DNA from: an uncultured Neomegalonema sp. | GTDB lineage: Bacteria > Pseudomonadota > Alphaproteobacteria > Rhodobacterales > Rhodobacteraceae | Length of the DNA stretch: 64,000 nt | Assembly: GCA_938008165.1 (NCBI GenBank) | Contig: CALLLP010000013.1 | Location: 1 to 64,000, forward strand | Direction of reading: 5' to 3' | Shown here: one piece after another, positions 41,389 through 51,363 of the stretch | Layout: each line of letters begins with the position of its first letter | Position numbering within the stretch: position 1 is the stretch's first letter | Notes under the pieces: model-generated | Told to the model about the DNA's origin: nothing | The model's database searches: none | What the model saw: only the letters and a program-made list of their open reading frames with translations | Translations under genes and position numbers: made by a program

Positions 41389-42215
41389 CCCAGAACCGCC
41401 CGGCGCAGAGCATCATCCACCTCCGGCGCACGCCCGAACCAGCGTTCGAAACCGGGGCGCGCCTGATGCAGCAGCATCCCGAACCCATCGACGACACGCG
41501 CCCCCCGCGCCTTTGCGGCGGACAGGAACGGCGTCTCGCCGCGCGCGTATACAATGTCGGTCGCGATGGTGCCGGGGCCGATCTCGTGCAGGTCGAGCGT
41601 CATCTCCGGTCCCCCGGCCATGCCCATACTGGTCGCATTGACGACCAGCGCGGCCCCCGCCAGCGCATCCTCTGCCCCGGCCCAGTCCAATACCGTGACC
41701 TCCGGCGCAATCTCGTCGCGCAGGGCCTCGGCCCTCGATGCCGTGCGGTTGAGCAGGCGCAATTCCGGCACCCCCGCTTCCAACAGCGCCACGATCACTG
41801 CCCGCGCGGCCCCGCCTGCGCCCAATACCGTCACCGGCCCCGCCCCGGCATGCCATCCGGGCTGTGCCTCACGCAGATTTTCGATGAAGCCGAACCCATC
41901 GGTATTATCCGCCACGACCCCCTTATCCGGATCGAATACCAGCGTATTTGCCGCCCCCAACCGGGTGGCCATGGCAGAGCGCTCATCGGCCAGAACGAAG
42001 GCGCGTTCCTTATGGGGCATGGTCACATTCGCCCCGACAAAGCCCAGATTCGGCAAGGCCGCCAAGGCCCCCTCGAAATCCGCCTCACGCACGCCCAGCG
42101 GCACATAGGCCCCCGCAAGGCCATAGCGGGCGAGCCAATGCCCATGCACCTTCGGCGATAATGAATGCCCGATGGGCCAGCCGATGACCCCGGCCAAGGG
42201 AACCGTATCGCTCAT
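41385..42215 (-). CDS. aroE: Shikimate dehydrogenase
   Basis: A 276-residue NADP-dependent enzyme of the shikimate pathway. GVIGWPIGHSLSPKVHGHWLARYGL carries the shikimate-binding Ser residues; GANVTMPHKERAF has the catalytic Lys; VTVLGAGGAARAVIVALLEAGV is the NADP motif followed by NRTASRAEAL. Length is normal. Overlaps maf (upstream) and coaE (downstream) by 4 bp each. Confidence 0.97.
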   Translation of the reverse strand: MSDTVPLAGVIGWPIGHSLSPKVHGHWLARYGLAGAYVPLGVREADFEGALAALPNLGFVGANVTMPHKERAFVLADERSAMATRLGAANTLVFDPDKGVVADNTDGFGFIENLREAQPGWHAGAGPVTVLGAGGAARAVIVALLEAGVPELRLLNRTASRAEALRDEIAPEVTVLDWAGAEDALAGAALVVNATSMGMAGGPEMTLDLHEIGPGTIATDIVYARGETPFLSAAKARGARVVDGFGMLLHQARPGFERWFGRAPEVDDALRRAVLG

Positions 42216-42805
42216 TCCATCAACACCTTTCGCGCACGCAAAAATCCCAGCATTTCGAGCAGAGGCATCCCAAGGATCGAGAAATAATCCCCCGCAACGC
42301 GCGAGAACAACTGTCCTCCGCGCCCCTCGATCCGGTATCCGCCGACGGTGGACAACACCGCGTCCCCTTCGGCATCCAGATACGCATCGAGAAAGTCTTC
42401 CGAAAACGCACGCATCGTCAGGCGCGCCGCTCCGATATGTCGCCAGACCGGCGCGCCACCCGACACGATGACCGCCGCACTCAGCAATTCATGCGATCCA
42501 CCGCGCAGATGCATCAATTGCGCGCGGGCTTCGGCCCGGTCACGCGGCTTGTCGAATATCTTGCCCGCCGTCACCAGCACCTGATCGGCCCCGATAACCA
42601 GAGCATCGGGATGGCTGATCCCCACCCGCCGGGCTTTTGCCTCCGCCAGCGCATCGGCCAGATCGCGGGGAGCGACGTTTTCGGCGCGGAAAGCTTCCTT
42701 GATCGCGTCCTCATCCACGCGCGCCGGGACGATTTCGACCGCAACCCCGGCCTCGCGCAGCATGATCGCCCGCGCCTCGCTCGCCGATGCCAGCACAACC
42801 CTCAT
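42212..42805 (-). CDS. maf: Maf-family nucleoside triphosphate pyrophosphatase
   Basis: A 197-residue Maf/YhdE-like protein starting MRVVLASASEARAIMLREAGV. The SASxxRxxxL motif, IGADQVLVTAGKIFDKPRDRAEA and YLDAEGDAVLSTVGGYRIEGRGGQLFSRVAGDYFSILGMPL are all in order. Members hydrolyse canonical or modified NTPs to NMPs. The longer frame to 42898 was rejected because the upstream part overlaps PPSR. Overlaps PPSR and aroE by 4 bp each. Confidence 0.95.
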   Translation of the reverse strand: MRVVLASASEARAIMLREAGVAVEIVPARVDEDAIKEAFRAENVAPRDLADALAEAKARRVGISHPDALVIGADQVLVTAGKIFDKPRDRAEARAQLMHLRGGSHELLSAAVIVSGGAPVWRHIGAARLTMRAFSEDFLDAYLDAEGDAVLSTVGGYRIEGRGGQLFSRVAGDYFSILGMPLLEMLGFLRARKVLME

Positions 42806-43641
42806 TTCAATCGCTCCTGCCCGCCGGTCTCCAGACCCCGAAAAATTTCCGCCGCCGTTTCTTCGACCGAACGGCGAGTAACATCGATCACCGGGCAACC
42901 CAGCGCATCCATCACCTTGCGCGCCTCGATCACCTCGCGCTTGATGCTGTCCAGATCGGCATAATCGCCCTCGGACAAATCCGGCTCACCAAAGCGGTTG
43001 AGCCGGTTCTGCCGTATCTGGGCCAGCCGCGTGGGTTTGGCTGTCAACCCGACGACCGGCGTGCCCTTTCCGGGCAGATCCCAGAGCGCGTCGGGCGGCG
43101 CCTTGCCCCCGATAAGGGGCAGATTCGCTGCCTTGATCCCCCGTCCGGCAAGATAGACACAGGTGGGCGTTTTCGAGGTTCGGCTGACCCCGATCAACAC
43201 GACATCCGCCTCGGCCAGCCGCTCCGCCAGATTGCCGTCGTCATAGGCCAGCGCAAAATCGAGCGCGGCAACCCGTTGGTAATAGCGCTCATCGACCACA
43301 TGCTGCGCACCGGGCCGGGTCAGTTCCGCCTTTCGCCCCAGAAATCCCGTCAGGATCGAGATCATCGGATCGAGAAACGGCACCGCCGTCACACCGATCT
43401 CATGGCATCGACGCTCCAGCTGCGTTCGCAAATCCCGCTCGACCACCGTATGAAAAACCAGACCCGGCTCGCGCTCGACCGCATCGAGCGCCCCACCGAG
43501 CGTTTCGGCATTGCGAATCATCACATGGCGGCGATAGCGAATCGCGACCTCTCCGAACATCGGCATCGTGGCACGCAAGGCCGATGAGATGGTTTCGCCG
43601 GTCGAATCCGAGATAATATGGATACAAGTGTGCTCTGACAT
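42802..43641 (-). CDS. Pyruvate, phosphate dikinase regulatory protein (PPSR/DUF299)
   Basis: A 279-residue bifunctional serine/threonine kinase and phosphorylase family member. The start at 43641 gives MSEHTCIHIISDSTGETISSALRATMPMF, the typical family opening; VVLIGVSRTSKTPTCVYLAGRGIKAANLPL contains the GVSRTSKTPT motif. RP001 of Rickettsia and the gene beside oriC in Caulobacter belong to the same family. First gene of the leftward operon and bounding the origin on its left; the frame upstream overlaps a DnaA box and was not used. Confidence 0.95.
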   Translation of the reverse strand: MSEHTCIHIISDSTGETISSALRATMPMFGEVAIRYRRHVMIRNAETLGGALDAVEREPGLVFHTVVERDLRTQLERRCHEIGVTAVPFLDPMISILTGFLGRKAELTRPGAQHVVDERYYQRVAALDFALAYDDGNLAERLAEADVVLIGVSRTSKTPTCVYLAGRGIKAANLPLIGGKAPPDALWDLPGKGTPVVGLTAKPTRLAQIRQNRLNRFGEPDLSEGDYADLDSIKREVIEARKVMDALGCPVIDVTRRSVEETAAEIFRGLETGGQERLK

Positions 43642-44076
43642 GGCGATGTGGATAACGGGCAAAACTCGCCGACGCAAAGGGCACAGGGCGATTCGTCCCG
43701 GTGATTCATTTTTGTTCTTCCATCTGTCCCGATGTGGATAGATTTATTCGCGCCATGCGGGTTCGTCGTCAAAAATTGTCCGTATAAGGTATTACTGGCA
43801 TTTATGACTTTCACGAATCGGCGCATATCTTCATATTTGTTACCGAAATCCTAATCCCCCGGTCCCCTTTGATCCCCAAGAAAAAGGAACAACACTTGTG
43901 GATAACTCTGTGAATGGAAGTCGCAAGCCAATGATCCCCGTAATCCACAGGCATAAACAACAATCATCATCCTTTTTTAATATTTCATTCAGAGGGGAAA
44001 AAAGAAGGGCCTGTCACGGCACAACAATGATCGAACGGTCTTGCCAAGACGAGGCATTCCCGCGCAGGGTCGCGCC
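43642..44076. other. Predicted chromosomal origin of replication (oriC)
   Basis: An AT-rich, gene-free 435 bp between PPSR and hemE, the same neighbours as oriC in Caulobacter and Rickettsia. DnaA boxes: TGTGGATAA at 43647-43655 and 43897-43905 (perfect), TGTGGATAG at 43733-43741 and TAATCCACA at 43941-43949 (one mismatch each). GANTC methylation sites occur near 43689, 43703 and 43815. A T/A-rich stretch at about 43958-43990 (CATCCTTTTTTAATATTTC) may be the unwinding element. Core genes on both sides read outward. Confidence 0.8.
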
Positions 44077-45108
44077 ATGAAAACCGAAGACAAATTACTG
44101 ATCCGGGCGCTCAAGGGCGAGGCGACCGGCGTGCCGCCCGTCTGGCTGATGCGTCAGGCCGGTCGCTACCTGCCCGAATATCGTGAATTGCGTGAACAGG
44201 CGGGGGGATTCCTGAACCTCTGCTACACACCCGATTTCGCCGTCGAAGCCACGATGCAGCCGATCCGTCGGTTCGGGTTCGATGCCTCGATCCTGTTTTC
44301 CGACATTCTGGTCGTGCCCCATGCGCTGGGCCGCGATGTCTGGTTCGAGCAGGGCGAAGGCCCGCGCCTCAATCCGATGGCGGTGGGCGAGGCTCTGCCT
44401 GCCTTCGACGCAGAGGCTTTTCACGCTCATCTCGCACCCGTCTACGAGGCTGTGAAGGGATTGCGCTCATCCCTGCCCGCCGAGACGGCGCTGATCGGTT
44501 TTGCCGGTGCCCCATGGACCTTGGCGACCTATATGGCTGCCGGTCGTGGCAAGGACGAACAGGCAGCGGCGCGCCAGTGGATGTTTACCTCCCCCGACAG
44601 CTTTGCCGCCCTGATCGACCGTTTGGCCGATGCGGTGGCATCCTATCTTATCCGGCAAATCGATGCGGGGGCCGAGGCCGTCCAGATTTTCGATAGCTGG
44701 GCCAGCGCCCTCGCCCCCAATGCCTTTGACCGCTATTGTGTGCAGCCGACGAAACATATTGTCGAAACGGTGCGCGCGGCGCATCCCGATACACCGATCC
44801 TTGGCTTTCCGCGCGGAGTTGGCTCGTCCTATGCCAGCTTCCTGAAGGAAACCGGGGTAAACGGGGTCAGTCTCGACCAGAATGTCGCCCCAGAATGGGC
44901 TGCTGAGGCACTGCAACCCCATGGCACGGTACAGGGCAATCTTGAGCCGATGCATATGGTCACCGGCGGAGATGCCCTGCTGCGCGATACCGACCGTATT
45001 CTCGCGGCATTATCGGGCGGGCCGTTCGTCTTCAATCTTGGCCATGGCATCACGCCCCAGGCCGATCCTGCCAATGTCGAGGCGCTGCTGCGCCGGATTC
45101 GGGGATAG
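44077..45108 (+). CDS. hemE: Uroporphyrinogen decarboxylase
   Basis: A 343-residue TIM-barrel enzyme that turns uroporphyrinogen III into coproporphyrinogen III. PPVWLMRQAGRYLPEYRELR, FGFDASILFSDILVVPHALG (with the catalytic Asp), LIGFAGAPWTLATYMAAGRG and FNLGHGITPQADPANVEALL are the family motifs. ATG at 44077 follows AGGG; the 12-residue upstream frame was discarded. It is the first gene right of the predicted origin, followed 3 bp later by hemJ. Confidence 0.98.
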   Translation: MKTEDKLLIRALKGEATGVPPVWLMRQAGRYLPEYRELREQAGGFLNLCYTPDFAVEATMQPIRRFGFDASILFSDILVVPHALGRDVWFEQGEGPRLNPMAVGEALPAFDAEAFHAHLAPVYEAVKGLRSSLPAETALIGFAGAPWTLATYMAAGRGKDEQAAARQWMFTSPDSFAALIDRLADAVASYLIRQIDAGAEAVQIFDSWASALAPNAFDRYCVQPTKHIVETVRAAHPDTPILGFPRGVGSSYASFLKETGVNGVSLDQNVAPEWAAEALQPHGTVQGNLEPMHMVTGGDALLRDTDRILAALSGGPFVFNLGHGITPQADPANVEALLRRIRG

Positions 45109-45111
45109 AAC

Positions 45112-45540
45112 ATGCTGGCCGCTGCATATCCGTGGCTGAAATGGCTGCACCTCGTTGCCATGATTTCATGGATGGTGGGCTTGTTCTACCTGCCCCGCCT
45201 GTTCGTCTATCACGCTGAGGCCACCTCCGATGAGGTGCGCGCCACACTTTCGGTGATGCAGGCAAAGCTGATGAAGGTCATCATGACCCCGGCGATGCTG
45301 GTAACATGGGTGTCCGGTATCCTGCTGATCGCCTCTATCGGTGTCGGCGGGTTATGGATTGTGGCAAAGATCGCCTGCGTCATCGCCCTGACCGGCTTTC
45401 ACGGTATCTGTGGCAAGTGGCGCAAGGAACTGGCCGCCGGACGCTCGACCCGTGATGGCCGGTTCTTTCGCATGATGAACGAAGTACCGACCGTCTTTCT
45501 GATCGTGATCGTCGGTTTGGTGATTTTCAAGCCGTTCTGA
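45112..45540 (+). CDS. hemJ: Protoporphyrinogen oxidase HemJ
   Basis: A 142-residue inner-membrane protein with four hydrophobic segments that converts protoporphyrinogen IX to protoporphyrin IX. KWLHLVAMISWMVGLFYLPRLFVYH has the haem-ligating His and the WxxGLFYLPRLFVYH family motif; KIACVIALTGFHGICGKWRKELA and NEVPTVFLIVIVGLVIFKPF complete it. It starts 3 bp after hemE, giving two haem-pathway steps in one operon. Confidence 0.96.
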   Translation: MLAAAYPWLKWLHLVAMISWMVGLFYLPRLFVYHAEATSDEVRATLSVMQAKLMKVIMTPAMLVTWVSGILLIASIGVGGLWIVAKIACVIALTGFHGICGKWRKELAAGRSTRDGRFFRMMNEVPTVFLIVIVGLVIFKPF

Positions 45541-45565
45541 TCCGGCGCAGGGAAACCCGCTCACC

Positions 45566-46708
45566 ATGACCACCCTTCCCGATTTTCGTCTCGAAACCCA
45601 TTTTGCGAAATGGGAATTCAGCGCCCGGCATCACATGACCGCTTCCGATGCCGAGAGTGTCAGCCTGCGCGACCTGCTCGCCATGGCCAGCCCTGCCGAG
45701 CGCGAGAGTTTTGAGGGGATGTGGCTGGGCTATACCGAGACATGGGGCGCGCCGGATCTGCGCGCGACCATCGCCCAGACCTATGCCGGGCAGGACGCCG
45801 CAAATGTCTTGTGTTTTGCCGGGGCAAGCGAGGGTATTTTCGCGGCCAACACGGTCCTGCTCGACCGGGACAGTCATGCCATCGTTGTCACCCCCAATTA
45901 CCAGTCCCACGAAACCTTGCCATCCGCGATCTGTTCCGCGACCGGCGTGCCGCTCGATCCCGATGACGGTTGGTCACTGGATATCGACCGGGTGGCGGCG
46001 GCGATCCGACCGAATACAAAGCTGGTCACGATCAATTTTCCCCACAACCCGACCGGCGCGATCCTGCCGCTGGACCGTTACGAGGCCCTGATTGCGCTGT
46101 GCCGAAAGCATGGCATCTGGATTTTGCATGACGAGATTTTCAATGGTCTTGGCCCGACCGGCACCAAGCACCTGCCCTATATCGCCGATCTTTACGAGCG
46201 GGGCCTGTCTTTAGGGGTGATGTCGAAATCCTATGGCCTGCCGGGCCTGCGAATCGGCTGGATCGCCGCTCAGGACGCCGATACCCTGTCGAAGATGGAG
46301 CGGCTGAAACATTACCTGTCCATCTGCAATTCCGGCCCTAGCGAGCGATTGGCGACCATCGCGCTTACCCATCGCGCGGCTCTCCTCGCTCGCAATTGCG
46401 CCTTGATCGACGAGAATTTGCCGAAATGGGAGGCATTCTTCGGCCGCTATCCCGATCTCTTCGAATGGCGGCGACCCGATGGGTCCTGTATGGCCTTTCC
46501 GCGTTACAAGGGCGCGGAGGGGGTCGAGGAATTCTGCCGCGCGCTGGTCGAGGAAAGCGGGGTCTTGCTGTTGCCCAGCACGATCTATCGTTCCGATCTT
46601 GGCCCGACCCCGACCGATCGTTTCCGCCTCGGTTTCGGACGCACAGGGCTGGATGACGGGCTGGCGGCGATGGATGCGCATATCATGCGTCATCGACAAG
46701 GCGCTTGA
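45566..46708 (+). CDS. Class I/II PLP aminotransferase
   Basis: A 380-residue fold-type I aminotransferase. YTETWGAPDLRATIAQTYAG, INFPHNPTGAILPLDRYEAL, HDEIFNGLG and SKSYGLPGLRIGWIAA are the PLP-site motifs in order; the Lys of SKSYGLP is the Schiff-base residue. The sequence recalls the branch containing VioD/capreomycidine-synthase-like proteins, but the substrate is not deducible. It is 25 bp after hemJ, between the haem genes and rho, where most related chromosomes have hemJ and rho adjacent. Confidence 0.87.
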   Translation: MTTLPDFRLETHFAKWEFSARHHMTASDAESVSLRDLLAMASPAERESFEGMWLGYTETWGAPDLRATIAQTYAGQDAANVLCFAGASEGIFAANTVLLDRDSHAIVVTPNYQSHETLPSAICSATGVPLDPDDGWSLDIDRVAAAIRPNTKLVTINFPHNPTGAILPLDRYEALIALCRKHGIWILHDEIFNGLGPTGTKHLPYIADLYERGLSLGVMSKSYGLPGLRIGWIAAQDADTLSKMERLKHYLSICNSGPSERLATIALTHRAALLARNCALIDENLPKWEAFFGRYPDLFEWRRPDGSCMAFPRYKGAEGVEEFCRALVEESGVLLLPSTIYRSDLGPTPTDRFRLGFGRTGLDDGLAAMDAHIMRHRQGA

Positions 46709-46859
46709 CAAATTTTGCGAATACGTCCATTTCCTCCAACCGAACAGTGACGATGCCGCCCGGCATGTTTATTTTATTCCGCTGTGACGATCTTTCCTTT
46801 TTCTGAGAGACGATCCTCTCGATCCCCCCCTCTCCGCCCATGAGCCGAAAGAATTCCCC
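46709..46859 (+). promoter_or_regulatory. Leader region of rho
   Basis: A 151-bp gap rich in C and T on the coding strand (for example GATCTTTCCTTTTCTGAG and CGATCCCCCCCTCTCCGCCC near 46790-46840). Rho is classically autoregulated by Rho-dependent attenuation in its leader, and C-rich, unstructured RNA of this kind is what Rho binds. This is inference from composition. Confidence 0.4.
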
Positions 46860-48131
46860 ATGGATGACTCGACCCTGAAACTTCAGGTTCTGAAAGACAA
46901 ATCTCCCACCGACCTTCAGAAATTCGCCGAAGATCTCGATGTCGAGAACGCCAGCACCCTGCGGCGTCAGGACATGATGTTCGCAATCCTGAAGGAGCTG
47001 GCCGAGCGGGAGACGGAGATTACCGGCCACGGAGTTCTCGAAGTCCTGATGGACGGTTTCGGGTTCCTGCGCAGCCCTGAGGCCAATTACCTGCCCGGTC
47101 CCGATGACATCTATGTCAGTCCCCAGCAGATTCGCCGCTTCTCTCTGCGGACCGGGGATACCGTCGAGGGCGTGATTCGCAGCCCAAAGGATGGCGAGCG
47201 GTACTTCGCGCTGATGAAGGTCAGCACGATCAATTTCGAAGACCCCGAACGTGCCAACCACAAGGTTAATTTCGATAACCTGACCCCGCTCTATCCCGAT
47301 GAGCGGCTGATCATGGAGATCGAAGACCCGACCCTCAAGGATAAGAGCGGGCGCATCATCGAGCTTGTCGCCCCCATGGGCAAGGGTCAGCGCGGCCTGA
47401 TCGTCGCGCCCCCGCGCACGGGTAAGACGGTTCTGCTCCAGAATATCGCGAAATCCATCGCCCATAACCACCCCGAATGTTACCTGATCGTCCTCCTCAT
47501 CGACGAACGCCCCGAGGAGGTGACGGATATGCAGCGGACCGTGCAGGGCGAGGTGATTTCTTCGACCTTCGACGAGCCCGCCGTGCGCCACGTGCAGGTT
47601 GCGGAGATGGTGATCGACAAGGCGAAACGTCTGGTCGAGCATGGGCGCGATGTGGTGATCCTGCTCGATTCGATTACCCGCCTTGGCCGTGCCTACAACA
47701 CCGTCGTACCATCCTCAGGCAAGGTTCTGACGGGTGGTGTGGATGCCAATGCACTGCAACGCCCCAAGCGGTTTTTCGGCGCCGCGCGCAATATCGAGGA
47801 AGGCGGCTCGCTCACCATCATCGCCACCGCCCTGATCGATACGGGCAGCCGCATGGACGAGGTGATCTTCGAGGAATTCAAGGGCACGGGTAACTCCGAG
47901 CTTATTCTCGACCGCAAGATTGCCGATAAGCGCGTCTTTCCCGCCATCGACATCCTGCGCTCCGGCACCCGGAAAGAGGAATTGCTGGTCGATAAGGAGA
48001 CGCTGGCCAAGATGTTCGTCCTGCGCCGTATCCTCAACCCGATGGGCACCATCGACGCGATGGAATTCCTGCTGGGCAAACTCAAGCAGACCAAGACGAA
48101 CGGCGATTTCTTCAATTCGATGAATACCTGA
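46860..48131 (+). CDS. rho: Transcription termination factor Rho
   Basis: A 423-residue hexameric RNA helicase. N-terminal RNA-binding domain with DGFGFLRSP and [16 protein letters not shown]; Walker A is [12 protein letters not shown] and the Q/R-loop region VTDMQRTV ... [11 protein letters not shown] follows; NELILDRKI and RILNPMG match Rho. Slightly short at the N-terminus, as in other Alphaproteobacteria. The mnmE gene starts 16 bp later. Confidence 0.98.
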   Translation: MDDSTLKLQVLKDKSPTDLQKFAEDLDVENASTLRRQDMMFAILKELAERETEITGHGVLEVLMDGFGFLRSPEANYLPGPDDIYVSPQQIRRFSLRTGDTVEGVIRSPKDGERYFALMKVSTINFEDPERANHKVNFDNLTPLYPDERLIMEIEDPTLKDKSGRIIELVAPMGKGQRGLIVAPPRTGKTVLLQNIAKSIAHNHPECYLIVLLIDERPEEVTDMQRTVQGEVISSTFDEPAVRHVQVAEMVIDKAKRLVEHGRDVVILLDSITRLGRAYNTVVPSSGKVLTGGVDANALQRPKRFFGAARNIEEGGSLTIIATALIDTGSRMDEVIFEEFKGTGNSELILDRKIADKRVFPAIDILRSGTRKEELLVDKETLAKMFVLRRILNPMGTIDAMEFLLGKLKQTKTNGDFFNSMNT

Positions 48132-48147
48132 CGGATTCGGGCAGCCC

Positions 48148-49482
48148 ATGGCCCGGAAGACGATCTTTGCAGTTTCAACCCCCCCCGGCATGGGGGGGAT
48201 TGCCGTGATCCGACTGTCCGGTCCCTTGGCAGATGACACCCTCGCCGCCATGACGGATAAACCGTTACCTGAACCGCGAAAGGCTGTTCTACGGCGTCTT
48301 TTTAATCCGCATACAGAAGAAAATCTCGATCATCCACTCGTCCTGCGTTTCTTGGAAGGACACAGTTTCACGGGTGAGCCGGTCGTGGAACTGCATCTGC
48401 ATGGCGGACGCGCGGTTGTTGCGTCGGTGATGGAGGCTCTGGGGCAGCGGGATGGCCTGCGTCTCGCGCAACCGGGGGAATTTACACGCCGTGCCTTCGA
48501 TCATGGGCGGCTTGACCTGTCGCAAGTCGAAGGCTTGGCCGATCTGATTTCTGCCGAAACATCCAGCCAGCAACGGGCAGCCCTGCACCAGTATTCCGGC
48601 GTGATTGGCGCGCGGTGCCGGGCATGGTCGGCTCGTCTGACCCGTGGATTGGCCCTGTTGGAAGCAACCATCGATTTCGCGGATGAAGAAATCCCCGCTG
48701 AAACATGGCAGGTTGCAACGGATGAAATCGTCGGGGTCCGCGATGCCATTCGTGCCGATCTTGGTGCGGCGCATCCATCGGAGCGGATGCGCGATGGCTG
48801 GCGCATTGCGATCCTCGGCGCGCCGAATGCGGGCAAATCCACATTGTTAAACGCGTTGGCACAGCGGGACGCGGCCATCGTGTCGGATATACCGGGCACC
48901 ACACGGGATAGTATCGAAGTTCATCTCGATCTTGGCGGTTACCCCGTAACACTGATCGACACTGCCGGTATCCGTGATGCTGATGATGCCATCGAGCGAA
49001 TCGGAGTCGAGCGTGCGAATCGCGTAGCAAGGGAGGCGGATTTACGCATTGCCGTTGCGGCGCCCGATGCAAGGCTGACCGAAGATGTCACCGTTCTCTT
49101 GCAAAAAAACGATCTGCTTCTGTGGAACAAGATGGATCGGGCCGCGTCACCGGAGCCACATTATATCGCTTTATCGGCACGGTCGGGCGAGGGGCTTGAT
49201 ACGGTGATCGAGCGTCTTCGCGCCATGGCTGATATCGCCGATCCTCCCGCCGATGCCTTGCTGTTGCACCAACGGCATCGCGAAGCGATGGCCCAGGCTT
49301 TGCGGTCTCTGGACGATTATGCCGACCTTGCATCCACCGACCCCGATAGGATACAAGCGGCTCCCGAACTGGCGGCCCAGTTGGTGCGCGAGGCATGGGA
49401 GTCGCTCGGGCGAATTACGGGTGAGCGCGGGATCGACCGCTTGCTCGATGTGATTTTCTCGGAATTCTGCCTCGGAAAATAG
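48148..49482 (+). CDS. mnmE: tRNA modification GTPase MnmE
   Basis: A 444-residue GTPase that with MnmG installs the cmnm5 group on wobble U34. The start MARKTIFAVSTPPGMGGIAVIRLSGP, the folate-binding N-terminal domain, the G1 loop LGAPNAGKSTLLNAL, G3 DTAGIRDADD and the C-terminal FCLGK are present (the C-x-G-K Cys is required for modification). Its partner mnmG begins 6 bp downstream. Confidence 0.97.
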   Translation: MARKTIFAVSTPPGMGGIAVIRLSGPLADDTLAAMTDKPLPEPRKAVLRRLFNPHTEENLDHPLVLRFLEGHSFTGEPVVELHLHGGRAVVASVMEALGQRDGLRLAQPGEFTRRAFDHGRLDLSQVEGLADLISAETSSQQRAALHQYSGVIGARCRAWSARLTRGLALLEATIDFADEEIPAETWQVATDEIVGVRDAIRADLGAAHPSERMRDGWRIAILGAPNAGKSTLLNALAQRDAAIVSDIPGTTRDSIEVHLDLGGYPVTLIDTAGIRDADDAIERIGVERANRVAREADLRIAVAAPDARLTEDVTVLLQKNDLLLWNKMDRAASPEPHYIALSARSGEGLDTVIERLRAMADIADPPADALLLHQRHREAMAQALRSLDDYADLASTDPDRIQAAPELAAQLVREAWESLGRITGERGIDRLLDVIFSEFCLGK

Positions 49483-49488
49483 TGGCGG

Positions 49489-51363
49489 GTGTTTCACGTG
49501 AAACAATTCGATTTCGATGTCATCGTCATTGGCGGTGGTCATGCTGGCAGCGAAGCGGCCCTTGCCGCCGACCGTGCCGGTGCGCGCACGGCGCTGATAA
49601 CCCATCGCCGGGATCGGATCGGCGAAATGTCGTGCAACCCTGCCATTGGTGGTCTGGGCAAAGGGCATCTGGTGCGCGAGATCGATGCCCTTGACGGTGC
49701 CATGGCGCGGGTCGCCGATGTTGCGGGTATCCAGTTCCGCCTCCTGAACCGCTCGAAAGGCCCCGCAGTACGCGGACCACGGGCGCAGGCGGATCGTGCG
49801 ATTTATCGGCAGGCAATGCAGGCAGAATTCGATCTCTCGACCGTTACGATCATCGAGGCGGAAGTCAGCGACCTGCTGATGAATGGAGCTGTGGTCGAGG
49901 GCGTCGTCACGCCCAAGGGGGAGTACAGGTCTGCTTCGGTGGTCCTGACAACCGGGACGTTCCTGAATGGCATCATGCATACGGGTGACGATCAAGTTGC
50001 CGGGGGCCGTGTCGGAGATCCTCCGGCAAAAGCTCTCGCGGCGCGGCTATATGGCATGGGCCTGCCAATGGGGCGCTTGAAGACGGGTACGCCTGCGCGT
50101 CTTGACGGGCGCAGCATCGATTACACTGCGCTTGACCGGCAACCGGGCGATACCGACCCTATGCCGTTTTCGTTCCTGACCGAAAAGCTGCCTGAGCCGC
50201 AGCTCGATTGCCATATCACCCGCACGACCCCTGCGACCCATGCGATCATCGAGCAAAATCTGTCGCGTTCCGCGCTCTATGGCGGGAGGATCGACGGGAT
50301 CGGGCCACGGTATTGCCCCTCTATCGAGGATAAGGTCGTGCGCTTTGCGGAGAAGGATAATCATCAGATTTTTCTGGAACCGGAGGGGCGAGACGATCCG
50401 ACGATCTATCCAAACGGTATTTCGACGTCTTTACCCGTCGATGTTCAAAAGGCATTTATCGCGACGATCCCCGGTCTTGAAAAGGCGCAGATCCTGCAAC
50501 CCGGTTACGCGATCGAATACGATTATGTAGACCCTAAATCCCTCGATCCGACTTTGGCTCTGGGCGGTGTGACGGGGCTGTACCTCGCGGGCCAGATCAA
50601 CGGAACCACGGGATATGAAGAAGCGGCGGCGCAAGGTCTGATGGCTGGTCTGAATGCGGCTGCCCATGCCTCTGGCTCGAAAGCCTGTCTGATCGATCGA
50701 TCGGAGGGCTATATCGGCGTGATGATCGACGATCTTGTGACTCAGGGCGTAACCGAACCCTACCGCATGTTTACGTCCCGCGCCGAGTATCGCCTGACCC
50801 TGCGTGCGGATAATGCGGATCAAAGACTGACGCCGAAAGGTGAAGCCTTCGGCTGTGTCACGTCGAAGCGCGCGTCGATGTTTCACGTGAAACAATCCGC
50901 GCTGAACGATGCCAGAGAACAGCTTCAGGCGCTTTCGATGTCGCCCAAGCAAGCCGCTGAGCGAGGTTTGCCGATCAATCAGGATGGCCGTCGGCGCAAT
51001 GCGTTTGAGTTGCTCGGATATGCCAAGATCGACGATGCGGCGTTCCTGTCGGCAATCCCCGAAGCATCGACCATCGCCGCTCCGCTCCGGGATCAACTCC
51101 GGATCGAAGCGCTTTATGCCGGGTATCTCGACCGACAAACCGCCGATATCGAATCTTTTCGTCGGGATGAGGGGTTGGAGCTTCCCCTCGATATCGATTA
51201 TGCCGGGATTGGCGGATTGACGGGCGAAATTGTCGAGAAACTGAAATCCGTGCGGCCCATGACGCTTGGTCAGGCATCGCGCATTCCGGGGATGACACCG
51301 GCGGCCCTCACGGCATTGCTGGCCCATGTTCGCCGTTCACCTGCGCGCGCTGTCAACGCATGA
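49489..51363 (+). CDS. mnmG: tRNA uridine 5-carboxymethylaminomethyl modification enzyme MnmG
   Basis: A 624-residue FAD enzyme. It starts with GTG at 49489: [31 protein letters not shown], where the FHVKQ codons are themselves a parS site. Further motifs: [22 protein letters not shown] and [23 protein letters not shown] second parS lies inside at 50879-50894 (again read SMFHVKQ), near residue 465. Partner of MnmE; stop overlaps the rsmG start by 4 bp. Confidence 0.97.
   Translation: MFHVKQFDFDVIVIGGGHAGSEAALAADRAGARTALITHRRDRIGEMSCNPAIGGLGKGHLVREIDALDGAMARVADVAGIQFRLLNRSKGPAVRGPRAQADRAIYRQAMQAEFDLSTVTIIEAEVSDLLMNGAVVEGVVTPKGEYRSASVVLTTGTFLNGIMHTGDDQVAGGRVGDPPAKALAARLYGMGLPMGRLKTGTPARLDGRSIDYTALDRQPGDTDPMPFSFLTEKLPEPQLDCHITRTTPATHAIIEQNLSRSALYGGRIDGIGPRYCPSIEDKVVRFAEKDNHQIFLEPEGRDDPTIYPNGISTSLPVDVQKAFIATIPGLEKAQILQPGYAIEYDYVDPKSLDPTLALGGVTGLYLAGQINGTTGYEEAAAQGLMAGLNAAAHASGSKACLIDRSEGYIGVMIDDLVTQGVTEPYRMFTSRAEYRLTLRADNADQRLTPKGEAFGCVTSKRASMFHVKQSALNDAREQLQALSMSPKQAAERGLPINQDGRRRNAFELLGYAKIDDAAFLSAIPEASTIAAPLRDQLRIEALYAGYLDRQTADIESFRRDEGLELPLDIDYAGIGGLTGEIVEKLKSVRPMTLGQASRIPGMTPAALTALLAHVRRSPARAVNA
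49490..49505. other. parS centromere-like site 1
   Basis: The perfect 16-bp palindrome TGTTTCACGTGAAACA, the canonical ParB-binding sequence, beginning at the second base of the mnmG start codon. Confidence 0.95.
50879..50894. other. parS site 2 (inside mnmG)
   Basis: The same perfect 16-bp palindrome TGTTTCACGTGAAACA within the mnmG coding sequence, encoding part of SMFHVKQ in the same reading register as site 1. Confidence 0.95.
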
